Source: Mucilaginibacter myungsuensis
GTDB lineage: Bacteria > Bacteroidota > Bacteroidia > Sphingobacteriales > Sphingobacteriaceae
Length of the DNA: 64,000 nucleotides
NCBI RefSeq assembly: GCF_015222005.1
Contig: NZ_JADFFL010000005.1
Coordinates: 305,115 to 369,114 of the forward strand
Reading direction: 5' to 3'
Shown here: piece after piece, positions 16,682 through 24,262 of the stretch
Layout of the letters: every line of letters begins with the position of its first letter
Position numbering within the stretch: position 1 is the stretch's first letter
Notes under the pieces: model-generated
Database searches by the model: none
Told to the model about the DNA's origin: nothing
What the model saw: the letters and a program-made list of their open reading frames with translations, nothing else
Position numbers and translations under genes: made by a program

Positions 16682-17884
16682 TTACACTCCTCTCCTCGTC
16701 TTCTCCTTCATGATAAGCCCCAGCTCCCTACTCATCTGCCCGGCAATAGCCGTATTCTCCTGAGCACGGCGGAACAGGTACGGCAATACCGCTTTCACCG
16801 GACCGTATGGAACGTATTTAGCCACGTTATAACCGGCGTTGGCCAGGTTAAAGCTCAGGTTATCGCTCATGCCTAATAGTTGCGAGCAGTACACATGCGG
16901 GTGGTTATGCGGGATCTTTTGCTCGTCAAGCAGGTCGGCAAGTAGTTTGCAGCTGTTCTCGTTATGGGTACCTACCACAATGGCCAGTTTATCGATATGC
17001 TGAACAGAGAAACGTACCGCGTCGTCATAATCACGGTCGGATGATGCTTTGTTGGGTTGGATCGGCGAGGTGTAACCACGCTCGGCCGCGCGTTTGCGTT
17101 CTTTTTCCATGTAGGCGCCGCGCACCAGTTTAGCACCAAGGATAAAACCTTCTTGCTCGGCTATGGCGTAGTCGGCCTTTAGCGAGGCTAACTTATCGTG
17201 ACGGTACAGTTGGTAGGTATTGTAAACGATGATCTTATCTTTGTTGTAAGCGCGCATCATATTCAGCGCTAACAGATCGATGGTTTCCTGGATCCAGCTT
17301 TCTTCGGCATCTATCATTACCGGTACGCCGGCATTGTAGGCTTTATCGCAAATAGCTTTTACGCGGGCTTGCACTTTTTGCCATTCCTGTTCTTCGTCGG
17401 CGGTCAGGGTTTCTTTGGCATCCAGTTTTTCTAACAGGCCAAAGCGGCCAACACCGGTCACTTTAAATACGGTGATCGGTACGGCGGGGTCACCGGTTGC
17501 GCGGATGATGGTACGGATGATCTCGTCGCGGGTTTCATCAAACACTTGTTCGTCGTCCTCGCCCTCTACCGAGTAATCTAATATCGTCCCTACTTTACCG
17601 CTTGATAGGTTCTTGATCGTGCCATCGCACTCGCTGATGGTCTCGCCGCCGCAAAATTGCTTAAAGATGGTGGCTTTGATCAACCCTTTTATGGGCAGGC
17701 CGATGTTCATGGCAAAATTGGTCATCGGTGGACCTACCTTTACCAAGAAGTTCACATTAATGGCCCTGAACAACCAGTAAGCCCGTTTTAGATCGGTATT
17801 TGACGAGTGCCTGAAGGCGACCTCGGTATTGTCGAAAGATAATTTACCCTTTGTGGGAGCGGGATCGATGTTTGATGATAACAT
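16682..17884 (-). CDS. Proline dehydrogenase (monofunctional)
   Basis: 400-residue FAD-dependent proline dehydrogenase that oxidises proline to 1-pyrroline-5-carboxylate. Recognisable barrel motifs are ITVFKVTGVGRFGLLEKL, VPVMIDAEESW, KIIVYNTYQLYRHD, GAKLVRGAYMEKERKRA, VGTHNENSCKLLADLL, and a C-terminal YVPYGPVKAVLPYLFRRAQEN in which the Arg-Arg pair binds substrate carboxylate. There is no fused P5C dehydrogenase domain. A perfect -7 element (TAATTTTG on the minus strand, 17896-17889) ends 4 bases before the ATG. It is divergent from the S4-domain protein gene. Confidence 0.93.
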   Translation of the reverse strand: MLSSNIDPAPTKGKLSFDNTEVAFRHSSNTDLKRAYWLFRAINVNFLVKVGPPMTNFAMNIGLPIKGLIKATIFKQFCGGETISECDGTIKNLSSGKVGTILDYSVEGEDDEQVFDETRDEIIRTIIRATGDPAVPITVFKVTGVGRFGLLEKLDAKETLTADEEQEWQKVQARVKAICDKAYNAGVPVMIDAEESWIQETIDLLALNMMRAYNKDKIIVYNTYQLYRHDKLASLKADYAIAEQEGFILGAKLVRGAYMEKERKRAAERGYTSPIQPNKASSDRDYDDAVRFSVQHIDKLAIVVGTHNENSCKLLADLLDEQKIPHNHPHVYCSQLLGMSDNLSFNLANAGYNVAKYVPYGPVKAVLPYLFRRAQENTAIAGQMSRELGLIMKEKTRRGV

Positions 17885-17888
17885 GCCG

Positions 17889-17944
17889 CAAAATTAGAAA
17901 ATGCTTTGAACATAAGCCATTATTGATCCAATAGTTTATTTTTG
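17889..17944. promoter_or_regulatory. Divergent promoter pair for proline dehydrogenase and the S4-domain gene
   Basis: Minus strand TAATTTTG at 17896-17889, 4 bases before the proline dehydrogenase ATG. Plus strand TATTTTTG at 17937-17944, 8 bases before the ATG at 17953. Both match TAnnTTTG exactly, and both imply very short or absent 5' leaders. Confidence 0.55.
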
Positions 17945-17952
17945 CGGCAGAT

Positions 17953-18159
17953 ATGATCGAGTTTAAATTAGAGGGCGAATTTATTCCCCTGATACAGTTA
18001 CTTAAAGCGACCAACCTGGTAGCCACCGGCGGCGAAGCACAAATTGTGGTTACCGAAGGCCTGGTGAAGTACAACGGCACGGTAGACTACCGCAAACGCC
18101 TAAAAGTGAAACAGCGCGACGTGGTTGAATTTGACGGCCAAAAGATCATCGTTACTTAA
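17953..18159 (+). CDS. Small S4-domain RNA-binding protein (YbcJ-like)
   Basis: 68 residues that are almost entirely one S4 RNA-binding domain: FIPLIQLLKATNLVATGGEAQIVVTEGLVKYNG followed by KRLKVKQRDVVEFDGQKIIV. The family is thought to bind structured RNA, but no precise role is known. It ends one base before the aroB start codon, so the two genes form an operon. Confidence 0.88.
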   Translation: MIEFKLEGEFIPLIQLLKATNLVATGGEAQIVVTEGLVKYNGTVDYRKRLKVKQRDVVEFDGQKIIVT

Positions 18160-18160
18160 T

Positions 18161-19240
18161 ATGGATACTTTAGAATTACCAATGGAGACTATCAATAGCA
18201 TCAGCTATCCGATATATTTTAACAATAGCCTTGCTGAGCTGGCTAACTTTATCAAAGCCGGCAACTACACCAAATTCTTTATCCTGATAGATGAGTTCAC
18301 AGGCGAACATTGCCTGCCTATCGTTCAAAAACATCTGGGCGAGGATGCCGTTTACGACCTGATCGAGGTTGCCGCCGGCGAGGAGAACAAGAATATCGAT
18401 TTCTGCATCGGTATCTGGAAAATGCTCATCGATTTCGGTGCCGACCGTAACAGTCTGCTGATCAACCTGGGTGGCGGTGTGATCACCGATATGGGCGGTT
18501 TCGCTGCATCTACCTACAAACGCGGGATAGATTTTGTGCACGTACCCACTACCCTGCTATCGCAAGTTGACGCATCGGTAGGCGGCAAGACCGGCATCGA
18601 TCTGGATAGTATCAAGAATATCATCGGTACCTTCACACAGCCTAAGGCAGTGTTTATGGAGCATAGCTTTATCAGCACCTTACCTGCACGTCAGGTACTA
18701 TCCGGCGTAGCCGAAATGCTTAAACATGGTCTGATCGCTGATGCGGATTATTGGAATAAATTAAAAGAGGCCGACTTTACTCAACCGTCAGCCGACCTGG
18801 TGCACCGCTCGGTAGAGATCAAGAACGATATCGTGATCGAAGATCCTAAAGAAAAAGGTGTCCGCAAAGCGCTCAATTTCGGCCATACCATTGGTCATGC
18901 GGTAGAGACATGGTCTTTAGACAACGATAAGAACCACCTTACCCACGGCGAAGCCATCGCCATAGGCATGATATGCGAAGCTTGGTTATCATGGAAGAAG
19001 AATGGTTTAAGTGAAGCGAACTTGAATGAGATCGTATCAACTTTCCGTTCGCTATACCCGGCCTATAAAATATCAGCCGACTGCCACAAAGATCTGTTCA
19101 TTTTAATGCAGAAAGACAAAAAGAACAATGGCAACAACATTAACTGCACGCTGTTAACTGCGATCGGAAAGTGCAGTATAGACCATATCTGCACCGAAGA
19201 GGAACTTTGTAACAGCCTGAACTACTACAGCTCGCTGTAA
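18161..19240 (+). CDS. aroB: 3-dehydroquinate synthase
   Basis: 359 residues from the ATG at 18161, which directly follows the S4 gene's stop. It catalyses the second step of the shikimate pathway: DAHP to 3-dehydroquinate, using NAD and a divalent metal. Signature sequences are NLGGGVITDMGGFAASTYKRG, VPTTLLSQVDASVGGKTGID, SGVAEMLKHGLI, the metal-binding FGHTIGHAVE, and HGEAIAIGM. Length fits the family. A GC-rich hairpin at 19269-19288 lies just after the stop, between this gene and a small convergent ORF. Confidence 0.95.
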   Translation: MDTLELPMETINSISYPIYFNNSLAELANFIKAGNYTKFFILIDEFTGEHCLPIVQKHLGEDAVYDLIEVAAGEENKNIDFCIGIWKMLIDFGADRNSLLINLGGGVITDMGGFAASTYKRGIDFVHVPTTLLSQVDASVGGKTGIDLDSIKNIIGTFTQPKAVFMEHSFISTLPARQVLSGVAEMLKHGLIADADYWNKLKEADFTQPSADLVHRSVEIKNDIVIEDPKEKGVRKALNFGHTIGHAVETWSLDNDKNHLTHGEAIAIGMICEAWLSWKKNGLSEANLNEIVSTFRSLYPAYKISADCHKDLFILMQKDKKNNGNNINCTLLTAIGKCSIDHICTEEELCNSLNYYSSL

Positions 19241-19268
19241 GCCCCATCTAACATAACCAACAACAAAA

Positions 19269-19288
19269 AAGGCGCCGAGCGGCGCCTT
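19269..19288. terminator. Shared terminator hairpin between aroB and the small convergent ORF
   Basis: AAGGCGCC (19269-19276) pairs with GGCGCCTT (19281-19288) around GAGC. On the minus strand it is followed by TTTTTTGTTG, a good T-run. On the plus strand only CTTAATAGTTT follows. It therefore looks best as terminator of the minus-strand small gene. Confidence 0.7.
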
Positions 19289-19328
19289 AATAGTTTACAA
19301 TTGGTTTGAATTTCTTTTTGCAACAGGA

Positions 19329-19427
19329 TCAAAACACGATGTAGTCCACAATGGCTACCACACCGATGATCGCAAGAATGATCCCTTGCATTTTCTGCTC
19401 GATAGTTAACTTAGCAATAGTCTTCAT
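19329..19427 (-). CDS. 32-residue single-pass membrane microprotein
   Basis: ATG at 19427 to TGA at 19329-19331. The peptide starts MKTIAKLTIEQKMQ and continues with a hydrophobic helix GIILAIIGVVAIV ending DYIVF: short charged head, one membrane segment, no cargo domain. Support for a real gene comes from this layout and from the strong terminator with a T-run 40 bases downstream on the same strand, which no other minus-strand gene nearby would need. The function is unknown. It could be a small membrane-complex regulator; it could also be a chance ORF. Confidence 0.6.
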   Translation of the reverse strand: MKTIAKLTIEQKMQGIILAIIGVVAIVDYIVF

Positions 19428-19802
19428 TTAGTTTAATAATAGTGGGTTATTGTGTTGTCAATATAGCAATACTAACTTTGTTTAAACAATAGCTTGATAA
19501 ATTTTTAATAAATTTTTAACAGATAGTTATAGCACCTGTTAATTTACAGTACCTATGGGTGAAAAAAAATGCGATCTTATTAATAAAAGAGCAATTCCGC
19601 CTACCAATATGTATTTGTAAAAAGTACACTTAGTGTACTAAAACAACAAAACATACAGCACTAAAACGCCGAAAAGGAGTAAAACCGAAATAAAAATATC
19701 GCGCGTGCGCTGCGCAAACGCACTTTTTGATGATATGTTAGATATAATTAGATCTTTGGCACAACCGATCGGAAAACCAGCTGTTCAGAACAAAAACTCA
19801 TT
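19428..19802. other. AT-rich intergenic region with a perfect palindrome
   Basis: About 375 bases without a gene. The notable element is AGTACACT (19623-19630), T, AGTGTACT (19632-19639): perfect 8-bp arms with a single central base, 164 bases before the aldehyde dehydrogenase ATG. It resembles a dimeric repressor site of TetR type. A GC-rich stretch GCGCGTGCGCTGCGCAAACG lies at about 19700. Confidence 0.5.
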
Positions 19803-21170
19803 ATGAACATCTTATCAATTAACCCCGCTGATAATAAGCCATTAGCTAAACACAAAAGCCATACCCCAAAGCAGGTTCGACAAAAGATAAAGCAAACGCA
19901 CCGGGCCTGGCTTAAATGGCGAAACACGGCGTTCAACGAGCGCTCGGGCCTGCTTAAAAAGATGGCCGACGTGTTGCTGTCCCACAAGGAAGACCTTGCC
20001 GTATTGATGGCTAACGAAATGGGCAAGCCATTAAAGCAAGGCATTGCCGAGGTAGAAAAATGCGCCGCTGTATGCACTTATTATGCTGGCATTGCCGAAA
20101 GCTTCCTGAAAGAGCAGATCATTGCTACAGATGCTTTTAAAAGCTATGTAACCTTTCAACCGATCGGTGTGGTGCTTGCCGTTATGCCATGGAATTTTCC
20201 GCTTTGGCAGGTGTTTAGGTTCTTAGCGCCGGCATTGGCAGCCGGTAACTGCGGAGTGCTAAAACATGCCTCTAACGTACCGGGTTGCGCGCTGGCGATA
20301 GAAGATATCGTTAAAGAGGCAGGCTTCCCCGACCATGTTTTCCAGACATTACTTATAGGCAGCGGAGAGGTGGAAGCCATCATTGCCGACCCGCTGATCC
20401 AAGCCGTCACCCTCACGGGTAGCAACGCCGCAGGCAGCAAAGTGGCTGCCAAAGCAGGCGAGCTGATCAAGAAAACAGTACTGGAATTGGGCGGTAGCGA
20501 TGCCTATATCATCCTGAAAGATGCCGACCTTGAGCAGGCGACAGAGGCCTGTGTAAACAGCCGTTTGATCAATGGCGGACAAAGTTGCATAGCCGCAAAA
20601 AGGTTCATTGTGGAGGAAGAAATAGAGACTGAATTCACGCGACTTTTTGTAGAAAAAATGCGGGCAAAAGTGATGGGAGACCCACTCCAAAATGGTACCG
20701 ATATTGGCCCGCAAGCGCGGGCAGACCTGCGCGACGAACTGCACGACCAGGTGATAAGATCGGTGCAAAAAGGAGCCAAAATTTTGCTGGGTGGAGAGGT
20801 GCCAAAACAGCCCGGCGCATGGTACCCGCCGACGGTTTTGACGGGTGTAAAAAAGGGCATGCCGGCATCCGACGAGGAGCTCTTCGGACCGGTCGCGGCG
20901 ATCATTTCTGCACGTGATGAGGAGCATGCAATAACCCTCGCTAACGACAATATTTTTGGTCTCGGCGCGGCCATTTTTACTGCTGATAAAACTCGGGGAG
21001 AGCACATCGCCGCGACGCGTTTAGAGGCCGGAAGTTGCTTTGTAAATACCATGGTAAAGTCGGACCCGAGGCTACCTTTTGGTGGCATCAAACAGTCGGG
21101 CTATGGCCGCGAGTTAGGGATGTTTGGGATACACGAATTTGTAAATATCAAGACGGTTTTTGTGGCGTAA
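19803..21170 (+). CDS. NAD(P)-dependent aldehyde dehydrogenase, succinate-semialdehyde dehydrogenase type
   Basis: 455 residues of the aldehyde dehydrogenase superfamily. Key residues are Asn131 (PWNFP), Glu228 (LELGGSD) and catalytic Cys262 (GGQSCIAAKRF), with the C-terminal PFGGIKQSGYGRELGMFGIHEFVNIKTV. The short length and ANEMGKPLKQGIAEVEKCA motif fit the bacterial succinate-semialdehyde dehydrogenase (Sad/GabD-like) subgroup, but substrate assignment from sequence is tentative. The gene stands alone. A palindrome upstream at 19623-19639 could be its operator. Confidence 0.9.
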   Translation: MNILSINPADNKPLAKHKSHTPKQVRQKIKQTHRAWLKWRNTAFNERSGLLKKMADVLLSHKEDLAVLMANEMGKPLKQGIAEVEKCAAVCTYYAGIAESFLKEQIIATDAFKSYVTFQPIGVVLAVMPWNFPLWQVFRFLAPALAAGNCGVLKHASNVPGCALAIEDIVKEAGFPDHVFQTLLIGSGEVEAIIADPLIQAVTLTGSNAAGSKVAAKAGELIKKTVLELGGSDAYIILKDADLEQATEACVNSRLINGGQSCIAAKRFIVEEEIETEFTRLFVEKMRAKVMGDPLQNGTDIGPQARADLRDELHDQVIRSVQKGAKILLGGEVPKQPGAWYPPTVLTGVKKGMPASDEELFGPVAAIISARDEEHAITLANDNIFGLGAAIFTADKTRGEHIAATRLEAGSCFVNTMVKSDPRLPFGGIKQSGYGRELGMFGIHEFVNIKTVFVA

Positions 21171-21620
21171 AATCGACTGGCAATTTTATCGGTTCGTGAC
21201 GGCCGACATCATTTTAACCGGTCAGCGATATCTCAAAACAGCGGTTAAATTTCGACCAGATCTCATAGCGGTGCATTACACGGTACCGCTTTTTTTGTAA
21301 GAAATTTTGGCTAAATTAGACCGAGGAAAGGTTTACAAAGGTTAACAAAATTTAAAACCAAATATGAACTATTACATTAATTATATTTTATAACTAACTA
21401 TAATTAAGTCAATAATAGAAATTATCAAAAATACCACTATGAGTCGCATTTTGGATGACAATAACATAAGATTCCACTTCGACAATACTAAACTTTAAGT
21501 TTAAAAAAAATACATAAACATTTGAATATCAATACAAATTAACTATAAGTAAAATTCATCGACGCCCCATTTTTAGACTCTCAAAGATATTCCCTACCTT
21601 AACACTAAAATTAATCGCAA
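21171..21620. other. AT-rich intergenic region, no gene seen
   Basis: 450 bases. From about 21330 onward it is very AT-rich with only a trivial 19-codon ORF (21440-21499), which shows no recognisable features. No terminator with T-run and no convincing -7 promoter was found near 21621. It may be old decayed sequence. Confidence 0.4.
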
Positions 21621-22313
21621 TTGAGATACTTCAAAAAAACACTAAAGGTCATCGGCTGGGCATTGGCCGGCATCATCGGTACCGTTGCTCTGTATCTGCT
21701 GATGGCCTACCTCCTACCCCACTTCGGCACGGTAAAAGAACCGGGAACATCCAACGATGTGGCCATTTATATTTTGACAAATGGTGTGCATACCGACATT
21801 GTTGTACCCGTCAAAAACGAGCAAATGGATTGGTCTAAAGAGGTGAAATTTGAGAACACCAAAAGCCGTGATACCACCGGGGATCTACTCGCTTTTGGAT
21901 GGGGAGATAAAGGCTTTTATTTGAACACACCGACATGGGCTCAACTGAAATTCAGCGTCGCTTTTAAGGCTGCGACAGGACTCAGTACATCGGCCATGCA
22001 CACCACTTTTTACCGCGACCTGGTGGAGTCTCCGGACTGCAAAAAGATCATGATCAGCAAGGCTCAATATGCCCGCCTCATCGCCTACATCCAAAACAGT
22101 TTTCAGGTCGATAATGAGGGGCATGTGATGCTCATCCCAACCACCGCTAACTACAATAATTTCGATGCTTTTTACGAGACCAAAAGACGCTACAATATTT
22201 TCTACACCTGCAACACCTGGGCCAATAATGCACTGAAAGCGGCGGGCCAAAAAGCGGCCATTTGGACGCCGAGTGATAAGGGTATATTTTGGCAATACAG
22301 GGCGGAGAAATAG
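21621..22313 (+). CDS. DUF2459 / TIGR02117 family protein
   Basis: 230 residues. The N-terminus has one hydrophobic segment (VIGWALAGIIGTVALYLLMAYLL, about 11-33), so the protein is membrane-anchored or secreted. The rest matches the TIGR02117/DUF2459 family: VAIYILTNGVHTDIVVPV, FGWGDKGFYLNTPTWAQLK, SAMHTTFYRDL, YNIFYTCNTWANNALKAAG. The family was named from its occurrence near urease genes in some species, but none are near here. The start is TTG at 21621; an in-frame stop at 21612 rules out earlier starts. Function unknown. Confidence 0.85.
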   Translation: MRYFKKTLKVIGWALAGIIGTVALYLLMAYLLPHFGTVKEPGTSNDVAIYILTNGVHTDIVVPVKNEQMDWSKEVKFENTKSRDTTGDLLAFGWGDKGFYLNTPTWAQLKFSVAFKAATGLSTSAMHTTFYRDLVESPDCKKIMISKAQYARLIAYIQNSFQVDNEGHVMLIPTTANYNNFDAFYETKRRYNIFYTCNTWANNALKAAGQKAAIWTPSDKGIFWQYRAEK

Positions 22314-22566
22314 AGTCAAGAATATAGAGTCAAGAGATGAGATATTTTGGAAACTTCGCCATCACTCGGTTACTGCCGAGTGATGGTTTACGATGACGAG
22401 AGTTTTCGTCCCTCCCCACCCTAAGTCTTGATCCTTGACTCCTTTCTACATCCGCACTCCAAGTCTTGATACTCACTACTCGATACCCTCTTCCAACCGT
22501 CATTCTAAAGCAACTAATCTCTGATCACTAATCAACTAAACGCTAAATCCTTATCTTTGCAGCCTG
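22313..22566. repeat. Repeat-rich intergenic region with AGTCAAGA-type units and a hairpin
   Basis: GAGTCAAGAA / GAGTCAAGAG units (22313-22338) and their reverse complements (AAGTCTTGATCCTTGACTC, 22423-22441; AAGTCTTGAT, 22460-22469) form a loose inverted array. Between them CCATCACTCGG (22359-22369) and CCGAGTGATGG (22376-22386) make a perfect 11-bp stem. The same unit recurs at 41271-41379. Confidence 0.65.
22552..22559 (+). promoter_or_regulatory. -7 promoter element of mnmA
   Basis: TATCTTTG, exact TAnnTTTG, 7 bases before the ATG at 22567; leaderless or near-leaderless mRNA inferred. Confidence 0.55.
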
Positions 22567-23658
22567 ATGAGTAAGCACGGACGTATATTAGTGGCGATGA
22601 GCGGCGGAGTGGATAGCTCCGTTGCGGCGGTGATGTTGCATGAGCAAGGGTACGAGGTTATTGGTTTGACCATGAAGACCTGGGACTATGCATCAAGCGG
22701 TGGCTCGTCTAAAGAGACAGGCTGCTGCAGTCTGGATAGCATTAACGATGCCCGTTCGCTGGCCGTGGCTTACGGTTTCCCGCATTATATCCTGGATATC
22801 CGCGATGAGTTCGGCGGTTTCGTGATCGACAATTTTGTTGACGAATACATGGCCGGCCGCACGCCTAACCCTTGTGTGTTGTGTAATACGCATATTAAAT
22901 GGGAGGCCCTACTCAAACGTGCCGATAAACTGGATTGCGAATTTATCGCGACCGGTCACTACGCTAATATTCGTAAGCAGGAAGACAATGGCCGTTACGT
23001 GATATCAAAAGGTAAGGACGAGAATAAGGATCAGTCTTACGTACTATGGGGCGTATCTCAGGAGAACCTGGCGCGTACCCGTTTCCCATTGGGTAGCTTT
23101 AGCAAGCCCGCCATCAGGCAAATGGCTTTGGATATGGGTCAGCATGAGTTGGCTAATAAGAGCGAAAGCTACGAGATATGCTTTGTACCGGATAACGACT
23201 ACAGGAGCTTTCTGCGCCACAAAGTAGAGGACTTGGACACCAAGGTAGGCGGGGGCAACTTTACGCTTACAGATGGCACCGTAGTGGGCAAACACCAGGG
23301 ATATCCGTTCTATACCATTGGTCAGCGTAAGGGCTTGGGCATAGCCTTGGGTAAACCGATGTTCGTGACCAAAATTGAGCCTGCTACCAACACGGTGGTT
23401 TTAGGTACCGAAGAAGAACTACAGAAAAAAGAGGCTTGGGTGCGTAACCTTAACCTTATTAAATACGAAAATATCAACCTACCGTTGAAGGCCGTTACAA
23501 AGATCCGTTACAAAGATGCCGGTGCCGAAAGCAGCATTGTACAAATGGGCGAATACATGAAAGTGGAATTCGACCATAATGTGTCGGGGATCGCGCCTGG
23601 TCAATCGGCGGTGTTCTATGAAGGGAATGATCTGCTGGGTGGTGGATTTTTGATGTAG
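22567..23658 (+). CDS. mnmA: tRNA-specific 2-thiouridylase MnmA
   Basis: 363 residues. MnmA adds sulfur at C2 of the wobble uridine in tRNA-Lys, tRNA-Glu and tRNA-Gln, using ATP to adenylate the base. The PP-loop SGGVDSS is at residues 12-18; the catalytic Cys103 (PNPCVLCN) and persulfide Cys205 (SYEICFVPDNDY) are present; the C-terminal TIGQRKGLGIA and APGQSAVFYEGNDLLGGG are typical. Length is normal. The gene appears monocistronic, with its own promoter close to the start codon and a long repeat-containing region downstream. Confidence 0.96.
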   Translation: MSKHGRILVAMSGGVDSSVAAVMLHEQGYEVIGLTMKTWDYASSGGSSKETGCCSLDSINDARSLAVAYGFPHYILDIRDEFGGFVIDNFVDEYMAGRTPNPCVLCNTHIKWEALLKRADKLDCEFIATGHYANIRKQEDNGRYVISKGKDENKDQSYVLWGVSQENLARTRFPLGSFSKPAIRQMALDMGQHELANKSESYEICFVPDNDYRSFLRHKVEDLDTKVGGGNFTLTDGTVVGKHQGYPFYTIGQRKGLGIALGKPMFVTKIEPATNTVVLGTEEELQKKEAWVRNLNLIKYENINLPLKAVTKIRYKDAGAESSIVQMGEYMKVEFDHNVSGIAPGQSAVFYEGNDLLGGGFLM

Positions 23659-23733
23659 GCCTTGGTTAGAGGTTAGTGAATTAGAGGTTAGGTTTTTCAT
23701 TGCGATTCCTCGAAAAAACATTGCATCTACTGC

Positions 23734-23901
23734 AACACGTGGCTCCACTGGAGCCTGTCAACTTTATTCGGTTTTGCTATTAACACGTGATTCCTCTGGG
23801 ATCGGCTTGTTGATATCGCCTGTTCAACCGATTCCAGAGGAATCACGTGTTAATAGCCGATGGCATACCGCCATGTTAAGGCTCCAGAGGAGCCACGTGT
23901 T
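23734..23901. repeat. Nested double palindrome built from four AACACGTG modules
   Basis: The inner pair of arms (23776-23805 and 23828-23857) forms a 30-bp stem with one G-T wobble around a 22-base loop. The outer arms (23734-23756 and 23879-23901) match at 22 of 23 positions. Every arm consists of AACACGTG (or its complement CACGTGTT) joined to a 15-base mini-palindrome of the type GATTCC-AGA-GGAATC or GGCTCC-AGA-GGAGCC. So four copies of one module are arranged as two nested inverted pairs, a REP/BIME-like structure. Confidence 0.85.
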
Positions 23902-24262
23902 AAAAACCGGGATCGGTTCACCACCATCAGCGTAATCATTAAAATCATTCGGATCAGCGGTTCAGACAATAACTACCGCTCACCCTAAACCTGATCGTAG
24001 CGAAAACCCCGGAGTGTGGGTCGGATGGTGTAGATGACAGACGAGGAGTTGTAGCGAAGAGCAGGAACAGCATTGATAGCAGCACTGGCTCTGCTTTTCA
24101 AAACAAAATACTTAGTGTAACCAAAACACTTAAAAGCATCAACTTTAGAGGCGTTGCACGGGCGATATAGGTATTTTATAGCGAAAGAAATACCTGAACA
24201 TTATCCCAAACAAATTTGGTATTCCACATCTTTCTATTTTATTTGCAGAAAAAACTCAGTTA
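23902..24262. other. Intergenic region upstream of topA
   Basis: About 360 bases without a gene. At 23983-24010 the block CCTAAACCTGATCGTAGCGA AAACC closely resembles one at 48715-48740, so it belongs to another dispersed family. A weak -7 match (TTTATTTG) lies about 24 bases before the topA ATG. Confidence 0.4.

Noticed and set aside
20349..21091. Long minus-strand frames opposite the aldehyde dehydrogenase
   Set aside because: They mirror the codon pattern of a well-supported dehydrogenase gene and contain no family motifs.
21440..21499. 19-codon ORF in the AT-rich region before the DUF2459 gene
   Set aside because: Too short, no hydrophobic segment, no promoter or terminator pattern supporting it.
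22313..22470. Possible CRISPR array from spaced AGTCAAGA repeats
   Set aside because: Units are 7-10 bases, irregularly spaced and inverted, with no cas genes; it is a dispersed repeat, not CRISPR.
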